A stretch of 64,000 nt of DNA, from the NCBI GenBank assembly GCA_022571215.1, contig JACZYG010000003.1:84868-148867 (forward strand), written 5' to 3'. This DNA is from Fidelibacterota bacterium. Lineage in GTDB: Bacteria; Fidelibacterota; SORT01. A program made the position numbers and the translations under genes. Below, piece after piece: positions 19,381-28,895 of this stretch; position 1 is the first letter of the stretch, and each line of letters begins with the position of its first letter. The notes beneath the pieces were generated by a model. It saw only the letters and a program-made list of their open reading frames with translations, made no database searches and had not been told where the DNA came from.

Positions 19381-21976
19381 AAAATGAATTGTTGACCTCA
19401 TTTGTAATTGATTTCCTGACGTCTTCCTTCGATATATTTACTCCGATTTTCTTCTTCATATTGTCTAATACATAAAAAGAATCTATTAAACCGTCTTCCT
19501 TGGTTGATATCTTTGCTGAGGAGATTACTACATCACATTTTGATAGCGCTCGAGTAATTGAATGTAATAACCCTAATATATCACTGCCCGTTATATCAAT
19601 TATAGAAAAATCCTTAGATTCATCGAATTCAATACGAATCGGAATATCTAACGCAACTTTATACTTCCATTTCCACCGTCGTTTATGACGTTCAAATAAA
19701 TCTTTTAGTTCAATTTCACTTTTTAGGACTTTCAAAATATCACCCTTTAATTCATTGATAGTTTCTGTGGAGAGAGGCTTCCGTTCTTTGGAGCTTACCA
19801 CATGGAAATTATCTATAGCGATACCGTCTGTCCGAGTATAAATTTTTGCTTCAAATATACTTACATTATTTACGGCGAATACGGCACAGATATCCGACAA
19901 TAAGAATTTTCTATCTCCGGTTATTATAGTCACTTCACTAAAGTTGTAAAGGCTTTTGCATTTTACGGACACAATTTCCGTTTTTATTTTTTCTGCGATT
20001 GAAATGTGATCGGAAATTTGACGGCTATCGAATTCATGCTGGTACGAGATCGGAAGCATAGCTAAAGAGGATTTCACTTGTTTTTCACTATGCGATTCTC
20101 TGAGATCTTCTAATAAATCGGTATTTTCAAGATTCTTATCTTTACGGTAATAACCATTCATATAATCAGCGGCATTCTTATATAAATTGCTGAGCAACAT
20201 CCTTTTCCATTCAGACCACACAGTGGGATTTACGGAATAAAGATCAGCGTAAGTAAGCAGATAAAGAGCGTTAAGCGTCTTCACATCTTTGATTTTCATG
20301 CAAAATAATTCTATCGTTTCTAAAAGGGATATATCTCTCCTGAATGCGGTTTGTTCCATTACAAGATGATTTAAGATCAGTCTTTCAACCAAATCGATAT
20401 CCCCCTCGTATCCCAATTTTTCAAGTATTCGGCGCGCTTCCTCCGCTCCGTCGAGAACGTGTTGAGCTTCCGTGGTTTCTCGAGGCTTTGCTATATCGTG
20501 AAAAAGTAATGACAGGAGGAGCTCATTTTTGCCTTTAACCATTCGCAGCACTTCCTTCAGTTCTCCAATACCGTCGGAAGAATCCAACCTTTCGATTACT
20601 TCCAAGGCTTTCATGGTATGCTCATCGGTTGTATAGAAGTGATACCTGCTTTTCGGAGCATGACAGTACATATCATCCAATTCGGGGATAATAATTTTCA
20701 ATATTCCTGTCTCGAAAAGATGCCTCAGAGTCTGAGATAAATTCATCGGGTCATCAAATAATTTGAAGAGTACTTTACCAACATCTTTTTTTTCTTTTGC
20801 TGACACGGTAAAATCTAAATAATGTTGATCTATCTGATAGAGTAACGCGGATGATATTCGGCAGTTATTCTCTTTAGAATAACGGAATAGTTTCATGATC
20901 TTGTTCAAGCTATAATCTATCTGTTCTCCATTATTAGTCTCTATATATAGCCTGCTTCCATCTGAGGATATTCCGCTTTGTACCTTTTTAGGCTTAACAG
21001 CCGTGCGACTTAGATTGAGGAGGGAATCTCCTAACACCTCCTCGGAATGCTGTAACGCGCGGGAAATATTTCTTACAGACCTGTAATAGTTTCGTAGAAA
21101 TTGGGGGACGCTTTCATTATTCTTATTCATTATCAAATTAATTGCAACTTGATCTCTAATATCAAATGTGAGGAAATCGTTTTTTTCTTCTCTTAAATAA
21201 TGCATCTCATGTCGAATTCTTAATATCAGGTCATTAGCGTTTATTAGCCTTTGAGTCAATCCGGGATGCCATTTTTCTCTCTCAGAAATTAAATTCAAAT
21301 ATTTATCTACCCTCGAATAAACATTATTATCATCAGACGGAATCAAGAGTTTCAGGCTCATATTGATCCAGATTAGGGAATGAACGTCCCTGAGACCACC
21401 GGCGCTTTCTTTGATATTAGGTTCAAGCATTCTGCTTGTTGTCCCGAACCGCTCATGTCTTCTCTTCGTTTCTTCAAGTTTTGCGTTGAATAAATTTTCC
21501 AGTCCTGTCGGCAAAATATCTGCGGCAAGAGAAGTGATTAGTCTTTCGCTTAAAATTTTATCGGGGTGGATAATCCGCATATCTAAGAGAGAAGAAAGAA
21601 AATCTAAATCCGTCTCAGATTTTGATTTCACTTCTTTCAATGTTAGATAGGTATGCGATACGGACCAGCCTAAATCCCAGAGTGACCGAACCATTTCTGA
21701 TACTTTGGATTCATTACTCTCTCCATTTTCATCATAGACGGTAAGCAGGTCCAGGTCGGAATAGGGCGAGAGCTGGCATCTTCCGTAACCCCCTACCGCG
21801 GCAATTACCACCCCGGTTAGTTGTAACTTTGATAGAACACTGTTAATGCAAGAATCGGCCAGATTTGTCAAACTGATTGACGTATCCCTTCCGGCGCTTC
21901 CTTTTCGGTGAGATTCTTTGATTCCCTCCCTCCGAGCGGAGACGATCTCAGGAGTATATATTTGACTGTTATTCAT
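19364..21976 (-). CDS. glnD: PII uridylyltransferase/uridylyl-removing enzyme
   Basis: 870 residues, normal for GlnD. In order: a nucleotidyltransferase domain (GGYGRCQLSPYSDLDLL, residues 62-78), a helical domain, an HD hydrolase domain with SLLFHDIAKPRE near 500, and two C-terminal ACT domains (EVTIITGDRKFLLSDI and DITGSDILGLLHSIT) that sense glutamine. It uridylylates and de-uridylylates PII to signal nitrogen status. It is 68 bp downstream of the PPC gene on the same strand and convergent with glnE. Confidence 0.95.
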   Translation of the reverse strand: MNNSQIYTPEIVSARREGIKESHRKGSAGRDTSISLTNLADSCINSVLSKLQLTGVVIAAVGGYGRCQLSPYSDLDLLTVYDENGESNESKVSEMVRSLWDLGWSVSHTYLTLKEVKSKSETDLDFLSSLLDMRIIHPDKILSERLITSLAADILPTGLENLFNAKLEETKRRHERFGTTSRMLEPNIKESAGGLRDVHSLIWINMSLKLLIPSDDNNVYSRVDKYLNLISEREKWHPGLTQRLINANDLILRIRHEMHYLREEKNDFLTFDIRDQVAINLIMNKNNESVPQFLRNYYRSVRNISRALQHSEEVLGDSLLNLSRTAVKPKKVQSGISSDGSRLYIETNNGEQIDYSLNKIMKLFRYSKENNCRISSALLYQIDQHYLDFTVSAKEKKDVGKVLFKLFDDPMNLSQTLRHLFETGILKIIIPELDDMYCHAPKSRYHFYTTDEHTMKALEVIERLDSSDGIGELKEVLRMVKGKNELLLSLLFHDIAKPRETTEAQHVLDGAEEARRILEKLGYEGDIDLVERLILNHLVMEQTAFRRDISLLETIELFCMKIKDVKTLNALYLLTYADLYSVNPTVWSEWKRMLLSNLYKNAADYMNGYYRKDKNLENTDLLEDLRESHSEKQVKSSLAMLPISYQHEFDSRQISDHISIAEKIKTEIVSVKCKSLYNFSEVTIITGDRKFLLSDICAVFAVNNVSIFEAKIYTRTDGIAIDNFHVVSSKERKPLSTETINELKGDILKVLKSEIELKDLFERHKRRWKWKYKVALDIPIRIEFDESKDFSIIDITGSDILGLLHSITRALSKCDVVISSAKISTKEDGLIDSFYVLDNMKKKIGVNISKEDVRKSITNEVNNSFFRGTV

Positions 21977-22044
21977 AACTGTTAAAAAATCTCATTCCCT
22001 GCTGATATGTGAAGATAAAGAGGGAATATATATGTCAGCGCCGG

Positions 22045-22482
22045 TTATTTTAATATTAGAGATTCAGGTAGATCTAAAAACGGAAAACCCTTTTCTTTAT
22101 CAAGTCTATTCAATTTAATTTTAGAATCAATTATAGAAAACTCACCTGTTGCGGAAATCACGCCTTCAAATAAATGACCGCCACGCGTTTCCATATTCAT
22201 GTTAGATAGTACCACGTGTAAATGCGCAACAGGAGTCTCTGCTGTATAAGATAGATTGCCGACGCATGAAAGTAATTCAGCGGCTTCATCGTAATCCTTT
22301 CGGAGATACTCATTTTCGGAAAGATTATAATATCCCAATGAGTAAGAAGACAAGGCTCCTATCCCAATTACACTCCCCCCCTTGATACCTATTTCCTTCA
22401 TAAAAGAAGTAAGTGAAGAGTGAATTTCCTCACCTGTTTCAAGTCGCAGTTGATAACCGAATGCTGTGGATTGATATTCCAT
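22045..22482 (-). CDS. PPC/DUF296-domain protein
   Basis: 145 residues, a single PPC (plants and prokaryotes conserved, DUF296) domain. The diagnostic motif is VAHLHVVLSNMNMETRGGHL near residues 83-102. In bacteria such stand-alone trimeric proteins are poorly understood; in plants the domain accompanies AT-hooks, which are absent here. It directly abuts gcvPB (0 bp gap), so it is co-translated with it. Confidence 0.85.
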   Translation of the reverse strand: MEYQSTAFGYQLRLETGEEIHSSLTSFMKEIGIKGGSVIGIGALSSYSLGYYNLSENEYLRKDYDEAAELLSCVGNLSYTAETPVAHLHVVLSNMNMETRGGHLFEGVISATGEFSIIDSKIKLNRLDKEKGFPFLDLPESLILK

Positions 22483-23952
22483 TTATTTTCCTACCTTATC
22501 CCAGGTGAGCCTTAATTCTCTTACCGCCTTTGCCTCGTCAAGACGTCTGACAGGAGTATTAAACGGCGCATCAGTCAGAAGAGCCGGATTCTCACTGATT
22601 TCATCATCTATTTTTTCAAGTATTGCTGAAAAATTTTCCAGTGAATCCTTAGATTCTGATTCTGTCGGTTCAATCATCATCGCTTCTTTAACAATTAAAG
22701 GAAAGTAAACTGTCGGGGCGTGAACTCCGAAATCCAATAATCTTTTGACTATATCTCCGGCCTTGGCTCCCCGTTTTTTTTGTGACTCGGCACTCACTAC
22801 AAATTCATGCATACAATTTTGACCATAAGGAATATCATATCTCTCATTGACAAGTTTCTTGAGGTAATTTGCATTAATAATTGCATTTTTAGAAGCGGAC
22901 CTAAATCCATCGGAACCTAAGAGTTTAATATAGGTATATGCCCTGACGAGTATCCCATAATTACCGTAAAAACCGTGTATTCTTCCAATTGAATCAGGAA
23001 AGTCTGAACTTAAAGTATAACGTTCACCAACCTTCTGCACCTTTGGGATCGGTAGGTACTTAGCTAACTTTGATATGACTCCAACAGGACCTGAACCGGG
23101 TCCTCCTCCTCCATGCGGCGTACTGAACGTTTTATGCAAATTCAGGTGTGTAATATCAAACCCCATATTCGCCGGCTTCATTAAAGAGATCAAAGCATTG
23201 AAGTTCGCTCCGTCGAGATAGAGTAAAGCGCCTACATCATGGATCTTTTTTGCAATAGTTGAAATCTCCTCTTCAAATAGACCCAGAGTATTCGGATTGG
23301 TAATCATCATTCCCGCTACCTCTTCATCAAGTTTGGAGGAAAGATCATTGACATCAACCAATCCTTTATCATTTGATTTAACAGGAACAGACTCGTAACC
23401 GCTGATAACAACACTCGCCGGATTAGTGCCATGAGCTGAATCAGGTATCAGAACCTTTTTTCTCGGATTTCCATTTTCAGAATGGAATTTCCGCATTATC
23501 ATAATTCCGGTTAGTTCTCCCTGAGAACCCGCAGCGGGTTGAAGAGTGAAAGAATCCATTCCGGTAAAGCCGCATAAGGATTTTTCAAGCTCATACATCA
23601 ACTGTAGCGCGCTTTGAACCGTTGATTCATGCTGATGCGGATGTATTCCTGAAAAACCGGGAAGCCGTGATGTCGCTTCATTTATTTTTGGATTATATTT
23701 CATGGTACAAGAACCGAGCGGATAGAATCCTTTATCTATATGATGATTAGTGACACTCATATTGATAAAATGCCTCGCAATTTCCGGCTCACTCACTTCA
23801 GGAAGAGCAGGCTTTTCTTTTGAAAGATACTTTTCAGGAATTAAGGAGGATAATTTATTGTTGCCCACATCATTGGGAGGCAAAGAATATCCTTTTCTTC
23901 CCGGCACGCTCAGTTCATTTAACAATTTTTCCAAATTATGGAGACCCTTCAT
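22483..23952 (-). CDS. gcvPB: glycine dehydrogenase (decarboxylating) subunit 2 (P-protein, two-subunit type)
   Basis: 489 residues, normal for the C-terminal half-protein of split glycine cleavage P-protein. The PLP-lysine motif NLHKTFSTPHGGGGPGSGP is near residue 270, and MTNPNTLGLFE and HGTNPASVV segments are present. With GcvPA, GcvH and GcvT it decarboxylates glycine to feed one-carbon metabolism. No gcvPA, gcvH or gcvT is in the window. It lies 1 bp after alaS and 0 bp before the PPC gene. Confidence 0.96.
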   Translation of the reverse strand: MKGLHNLEKLLNELSVPGRKGYSLPPNDVGNNKLSSLIPEKYLSKEKPALPEVSEPEIARHFINMSVTNHHIDKGFYPLGSCTMKYNPKINEATSRLPGFSGIHPHQHESTVQSALQLMYELEKSLCGFTGMDSFTLQPAAGSQGELTGIMIMRKFHSENGNPRKKVLIPDSAHGTNPASVVISGYESVPVKSNDKGLVDVNDLSSKLDEEVAGMMITNPNTLGLFEEEISTIAKKIHDVGALLYLDGANFNALISLMKPANMGFDITHLNLHKTFSTPHGGGGPGSGPVGVISKLAKYLPIPKVQKVGERYTLSSDFPDSIGRIHGFYGNYGILVRAYTYIKLLGSDGFRSASKNAIINANYLKKLVNERYDIPYGQNCMHEFVVSAESQKKRGAKAGDIVKRLLDFGVHAPTVYFPLIVKEAMMIEPTESESKDSLENFSAILEKIDDEISENPALLTDAPFNTPVRRLDEAKAVRELRLTWDKVGK

Positions 23953-23953
23953 T

Positions 23954-26560
23954 TTATTTAGTCAATTTTAATATTATCGAATCCGATTGACTTAAAGCTT
24001 CATCGATCAGCTCCGGTTTTCCTCCGCCTGCCGTCGCAATGCGGTCATTCCCTCCTCCTCCGCCACCCATAACCTCAACCAATTCGGTAATCATTTTCTT
24101 CGCGCTAATGCCTTCACTTTTAATAATATCTTCTGTTACAATCACGACAATATATGCTTTTTGTTCAATTACACTCGCCAATACACCAACGCCGCTTTTC
24201 AATTTTTCCCGCAGTCGATCAGCAACGCCTTTCAATTCATCAAGTGAAGACGCTTCTATACGGCGGGTAACAAGAGTAACGTCTCCGATCTTATTATTCG
24301 GATCAATCCAAGAATCAATATCCAAGGTATCGGACGGTTTCGATTTCTTTAATTTTCTTTCGAGCTCTTTATTGCTTTCTGCCAGAGACTTAAACCGTTC
24401 CGGAAGCTGCTCGGATTTTACCGACAGCTGATTTTCCAACTCGGATAGTACCGACCTATTCTCCTGTATCTGTTTTAGCGCTCCTTCACCTGTAACAGCT
24501 TCGATCCTGCGGACTCCCGAAGATATTGCGGATTCATGCGTTATCAAAAACACGCCTATGTCACCCGTCCTGTCAACATGAGTACCGCCACAAAGTTCCT
24601 TGCTGAAATCAGCTATCTCGACCATACGTACTTCATCACCATATTTCTCGCCGAAAAGCGCCATAGCACCGGACTTCTTCGCATTTTCTAAAGTAGTCAG
24701 AGTAGTTTTAAGTTCGATGTTTTCACGTATTTTATCGTTAACCACCGACTCTATATTTTTAAGTTGTTCCACTGTCGGTTTTTCAAAATGATGGTAATCG
24801 AACCGTAGCCTATCCGGAGCTACAAGCGAACCCTTTTGCTCGACATGGTCTCCGAATTCGCTTCTAAGGGCGGCATGCATCAAATGCGTGGCAGTGTGAT
24901 TCGGCAGGATATTCTTACGCCAATCGGAATTAACTTCCGCTTTGACCTTCATATGTTCTTTCGGTTCGCCTTCAAGAACCTCCCCGATATGAACATAGTG
25001 CAAGCCACCGATTTTTTGAGTATCGTCAATCCTGATATTCAATCCTTTTGCTGAAATTATCCCGATATCCCCTACCTGTCCACCCGATTCCGCATAATAA
25101 GGTGTTTCTTTAAGTAATAACCGTATATCCTTACCGGAATGAAAGATAATTTGAGTTATCTCAGAATTAGCTTCAAGTCTTTCATAACCTAAAAAAAGAG
25201 TAGGCTCCTGCTTTATTTCTACTCCATCAGGAACCAAGTTATCCGCGGTAAATTTTTTCTTTCGACGGCTTCGCTCCTTTTGTTCTGTCATCGCCTTATC
25301 GAAGCCGTCTAAATCCACAGTCAAACCACTTTCCCTTGCCATTAAAGAGGTCAAATCAATTGGAAATCCATACGTATCGTATAACTTAAATGCGTCTTGA
25401 CCTGAAATCAACTTTGATGAATTCTTTTTCATCTTAACCGTTAACTGGTCAAACAGCTCCATCCCCCTGTCTATAGTCTCTCCGAAACTCTCTTCTTCAG
25501 CTTTTATTACTCTTTCGATATGCTCTTTTCGATCACGCAGCTCAGGAAATATATCTCCCATCAAATCTGTAAGAGGAGTTACCAGATTATGAATGAAGGG
25601 TGAATCGAGACCGAGATTCCTTCCGAATTTCGCGGCTCGGCGTAGCAATCTTCTCACTACGTAACCCCTCCCCTCATTTGAAGGCATCACTCCGTCAGCG
25701 ATAGAAAACGACAGTGACCGAATATGGTCGGCGATCACCCTAAACGCGCTCTGATTTTTACCCTCGTACTTTTTGCCGCTGATAATTTCTATCTCTTTGA
25801 TAATTGGAGAAAATATATCGGTATCGTAGTTTGATGATTTTCCTTGAACTATGGCTGTCAAACGTTCTAAACCCATACCGGTGTCAACATGCTTTTGCGG
25901 TAGTTCGTTTAATTTACCGGTTGAGTCCCGGAAATATTGAATAAAGACAAGATTCCATATTTCAATATATTCATCGTCGCCCGAATTGATCTTATCAGCT
26001 GATTGTCCTTTGACATCTTCGCCGATAAAGTAGTGTATTTCCGAGCATGGTCCGCATGGCCCGGTATTGCCCATCTCCCAAAAATTATCCTTATCACCAA
26101 ATTGAAGAACCCGCTCAGCAGGCAGTTCTGTTACTTCGGGCCACAACTTCCTGGCTTCATCATCACTGTCATGAACCGTTGCCCACAACCGTTCCTTTTC
26201 GAGACCCCATACTTCTGTCAACAACTCCCAAGCCCATTCTATCGCTTCTTTCTTGTAATAGTCGCCAAATGACCAATTACCAAGCATTTCAAAAAATGTG
26301 TGATGATAAGTATCGAGTCCTACATCTTCGAGGTCGTTATGTTTTCCGCCGACTCTGATGCATTTTTGAGTATCTACTATACGTGGTACTTTGGGATTTT
26401 CTGTTCCAAGGAATATATTTTTGAATTGATTCATTCCTGCATTTATGAATAACAACGTAGGATCATCTGATGGCACTACAGGCGCGGAGGGAACAACTTT
26501 ATGCCCTTTCCCTTCGAAATAATCAAAGAATTCCTGCCGTATCTCGTTTACCGTTTTCAT
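23954..26560 (-). CDS. alaS: alanyl-tRNA synthetase
   Basis: 868 residues. The class II catalytic core begins with FFDYFEGKGHKVVPSAPVVP and TLLFINAGMNQFKNIFLG. The editing domain carries the zinc ligands NHTATHLMHAALR and CGGTHVDRTGD. A C-terminal oligomerisation domain ends with the Gly-rich MGGGGGGNDRIATAGG. It charges tRNA-Ala and edits mischarged Ser and Gly. It sits 2 bp after recX, the frequent recA-recX-alaS order. Confidence 0.98.
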   Translation of the reverse strand: MKTVNEIRQEFFDYFEGKGHKVVPSAPVVPSDDPTLLFINAGMNQFKNIFLGTENPKVPRIVDTQKCIRVGGKHNDLEDVGLDTYHHTFFEMLGNWSFGDYYKKEAIEWAWELLTEVWGLEKERLWATVHDSDDEARKLWPEVTELPAERVLQFGDKDNFWEMGNTGPCGPCSEIHYFIGEDVKGQSADKINSGDDEYIEIWNLVFIQYFRDSTGKLNELPQKHVDTGMGLERLTAIVQGKSSNYDTDIFSPIIKEIEIISGKKYEGKNQSAFRVIADHIRSLSFSIADGVMPSNEGRGYVVRRLLRRAAKFGRNLGLDSPFIHNLVTPLTDLMGDIFPELRDRKEHIERVIKAEEESFGETIDRGMELFDQLTVKMKKNSSKLISGQDAFKLYDTYGFPIDLTSLMARESGLTVDLDGFDKAMTEQKERSRRKKKFTADNLVPDGVEIKQEPTLFLGYERLEANSEITQIIFHSGKDIRLLLKETPYYAESGGQVGDIGIISAKGLNIRIDDTQKIGGLHYVHIGEVLEGEPKEHMKVKAEVNSDWRKNILPNHTATHLMHAALRSEFGDHVEQKGSLVAPDRLRFDYHHFEKPTVEQLKNIESVVNDKIRENIELKTTLTTLENAKKSGAMALFGEKYGDEVRMVEIADFSKELCGGTHVDRTGDIGVFLITHESAISSGVRRIEAVTGEGALKQIQENRSVLSELENQLSVKSEQLPERFKSLAESNKELERKLKKSKPSDTLDIDSWIDPNNKIGDVTLVTRRIEASSLDELKGVADRLREKLKSGVGVLASVIEQKAYIVVIVTEDIIKSEGISAKKMITELVEVMGGGGGGNDRIATAGGGKPELIDEALSQSDSIILKLTK

Positions 26561-26562
26561 CT

Positions 26563-27063
26563 TTATTCTATATTAAAATTTTCATATTCCGCAATTACTT
26601 CTCGTATCACATCCCAGCGAAACCCTCGTCTCTTAAGATAGTCTATATGTCTTTTCATATCTTTTTGCTCCAATTCGTCTTGGTATCGCAGGCGTTTTGT
26701 TAACAATTTTCTTACGAGATCGAATTGACTGTACTCCTCATAAATATCTCTGATAACCCGTTCTAAAAGTTCTTTTTCGATACCCTTGGTGTATAATTCT
26801 GAGCGAATTTTCTCAGGACCCCAAGATTTCCCTTCTATTTTACTTCTCGAAAAGGCAATTGCAAACCGTTCATCGTTCAACAGGTTAGCCTTAGTCAAAA
26901 TTCCTAACACCATTTCAATTATCTCTTCAGGATATCCTTTCTGGTTTAATTTCAATCTCATCTCTTTTACGGATCTGTCGCGATAACCCAGATACATCAG
27001 GGCGCTATCCTTTACTTTTGCAAGCGGGTCTATATTTAACTGGTTTGTATTTCTACGGGGCAT
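26563..27063 (-). CDS. recX: RecA regulator RecX
   Basis: 166 residues of tandem three-helix repeats. The hallmark motif is ALMYLGYRDRSVKEMRLKL (about residues 22-40), with FAIAFSRSKIEGKSWGPEKI later. RecX binds RecA filaments and limits their activity. It lies 36 bp downstream of recA and 2 bp upstream of alaS on the same transcript. Confidence 0.93.
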   Translation of the reverse strand: MPRRNTNQLNIDPLAKVKDSALMYLGYRDRSVKEMRLKLNQKGYPEEIIEMVLGILTKANLLNDERFAIAFSRSKIEGKSWGPEKIRSELYTKGIEKELLERVIRDIYEEYSQFDLVRKLLTKRLRYQDELEQKDMKRHIDYLKRRGFRWDVIREVIAEYENFNIE

Positions 27064-27099
27064 GGTTTAGAAAGATAATTTAAGTATGATCATATATTA

Positions 27100-28161
27100 T
27101 TACTCATCACCTTTTTTTTCTTCTTTGTCCTTATCTCCGGAAACATCAGTTTCAGGGTTATCTACTAATCCTAAGTGTATCTTTACTTTCGCGCTGAGTT
27201 CTTCCAGTATATCAGGATTATCATGCAGATATATTTTTGTATTTTCCCTGCCTTGTCCAAGCCTTTCGTCTCCATAAGAATACCAACTCCCCATTTTCGA
27301 GATGAGATCCGCTTCTAACGCAACATCAAGGATATCCGCCTCGTATGAGATTCCGAAACCATACATAATATCGAGCTCCACTTCCTTAAACGGCGGCGCC
27401 ATCTTATTCTTCACGACTTTTACTCTTACCCTGTTTCCAATAGCATTCGAACCTTCTTTAATGGCTCCGATCCTCCTGATATCCAATCGGATGGATGCAT
27501 AAAATTTCAACGCCCTACCGCCTGTTGTAGTTTCGGGACTGCCGAACATCACACCTATTTTCATTCGTATTTGATTGATAAATATCACACAGGTATTCGA
27601 TTTTTTAATTATACCTGCCAATTTGCGAAGCGCCTGGGACATCAATCTGGCTTGTAATCCCATGTGCGAATCGCCCATCTCTCCCTCAAGCTCCGCCCTG
27701 GGAACTAACGCCGCCACGGAGTCTATTACTATCGTATCAATCGCGTTACTCCGGACTAAAGTTTCCGTTATCTCTAAAGCCTGTTCTCCCGAATCGGGCT
27801 GTGAGAGTAATAGATCGTCCGTATCTACTCCCAATTTAGCGGCATACCGCGCATCAAGCGCATGTTCCGCATCTATGAAGGCGACCTTACCTCCGAGTTT
27901 CTGTGTTTCAGCGATGATGTGCAGACTCAGTGTTGTCTTACCTGAAGCCTCAGGACCAAAAATTTCAATAACCCTTCCGCGTGGTACGCCTCCGATTCCA
28001 AGAGCGGCATCAAGAGATAGAGCTCCTGTCGGAATCACTTGAACCTCCATATGTGCGGAGGAATCACCGAGCCTCATGATCGAGCCTTTACCGAATTGTT
28101 TATCAATTTGACCGATTGCAAGTTCAAGCGCTTTTGCTTTTGCGTCTTCAGATTTTGCCAT
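27100..28161 (-). CDS. recA: recombinase RecA
   Basis: 353 residues. Walker A GPEASGKT (69-76), the Walker B region ([10 protein letters not shown]), loop L1 ([15 protein letters not shown]) and L2 ([20 protein letters not shown]) are all present. The C-terminus is acidic and Lys-rich ([11 protein letters not shown]). It drives strand exchange and would trigger SOS cleavage. A good Shine-Dalgarno (AGGAG) precedes the ATG. It follows thpR by 9 bp and is probably co-transcribed; I saw no obvious SOS box. Confidence 0.99.
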   Translation of the reverse strand: MAKSEDAKAKALELAIGQIDKQFGKGSIMRLGDSSAHMEVQVIPTGALSLDAALGIGGVPRGRVIEIFGPEASGKTTLSLHIIAETQKLGGKVAFIDAEHALDARYAAKLGVDTDDLLLSQPDSGEQALEITETLVRSNAIDTIVIDSVAALVPRAELEGEMGDSHMGLQARLMSQALRKLAGIIKKSNTCVIFINQIRMKIGVMFGSPETTTGGRALKFYASIRLDIRRIGAIKEGSNAIGNRVRVKVVKNKMAPPFKEVELDIMYGFGISYEADILDVALEADLISKMGSWYSYGDERLGQGRENTKIYLHDNPDILEELSAKVKIHLGLVDNPETDVSGDKDKEEKKGDE

Positions 28162-28170
28162 TTCTAACTC

Positions 28171-28734
28171 CTAATTATTAAGTTTTACGGACTGCAGATT
28201 TGTGTAAACTGCTCCATTTGGATCCAACTCACTGCGCATCAATTTTAATTCGTCTGCATTAAATTCTATACTCTCAATAGATGTATCTTTTAAAATATTG
28301 ATCAAACCTTTTTGCTTTTTTGAACTTCTTATTCTTCCGATCGTAATATGAGGCTTATTTTCCCGAACATCTTTTTCATAACCCAATTTACTCAGTTCTG
28401 ATTCACAATTCTTATACATACGAATGAATTCAGGGACATCACCTTCTATCCCAAGCCAAAGAATTCGAGGACGTTTTTCATTTGGGAAGATACCCAACTG
28501 CCCTGTTTTAAGGTTCATTACCGAAATATCTTTTACAGCGTTTGTCACTGCAGCCGCAATATCGTTTATCCTATTTTCTTCCACATTACCAAGAAATTTC
28601 ACGCTTAGATGGATATTCCCATGTTTTACCCACCTTATTCCTTCTATGCTTTCTCCCAATTGATCTTGAATCCGCCGGGCAACCTGCTTCACCTCAACTG
28701 GAAGTTCGATTGCTATAAAGGTTCTGATCTTCAT
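28171..28734 (-). CDS. thpR: RNA 2',3'-cyclic phosphodiesterase (2H phosphoesterase)
   Basis: 187 residues. Two His-x-Thr/Ser motifs (HLSVKFLG near residue 42 and HITIGRI near 130) form the 2H active site. The start MKIRTFIAIELP is typical of ThpR/LigT. It hydrolyses 2',3'-cyclic phosphate RNA ends. The gene often sits next to recA or cinA; here it is the first gene of the recA operon. Confidence 0.92.
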   Translation of the reverse strand: MKIRTFIAIELPVEVKQVARRIQDQLGESIEGIRWVKHGNIHLSVKFLGNVEENRINDIAAAVTNAVKDISVMNLKTGQLGIFPNEKRPRILWLGIEGDVPEFIRMYKNCESELSKLGYEKDVRENKPHITIGRIRSSKKQKGLINILKDTSIESIEFNADELKLMRSELDPNGAVYTNLQSVKLNN

Positions 28735-28847
28735 TTTCGCATAGAATAATAATTTATACTTTATAAATCAGGTAAGCAAAAGAAATGTAAAACCACTTCC
28801 ACCCTTTGACAACTATTATTTCAAGACTAACTGCACCACCTATCCTC

Positions 28848-28876
28848 TTGACTTTACCACATCATGAAAATACATT
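28848..28876 (+). promoter_or_regulatory. candidate promoter of the 28896-34100 cassette
   Basis: TTGACT (28848-28853), 17 bp, TACATT (28871-28876), predicting a start near 28883, only about 13 nt before the TTG start codon. It is the only convincing rightward promoter in the gap before the cassette. Confidence 0.45.
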
Positions 28877-28895
28877 TCAGTACTAATGATTACGC

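Noticed and set aside
24039..24431. 130-codon frame antisense to alaS
   Set aside because: Shadow of the alaS C-terminal domain; biased composition, no domain.
27575..28042. 155-codon frame antisense to recA
   Set aside because: It is a shadow of the strongly conserved recA gene with no own signals.
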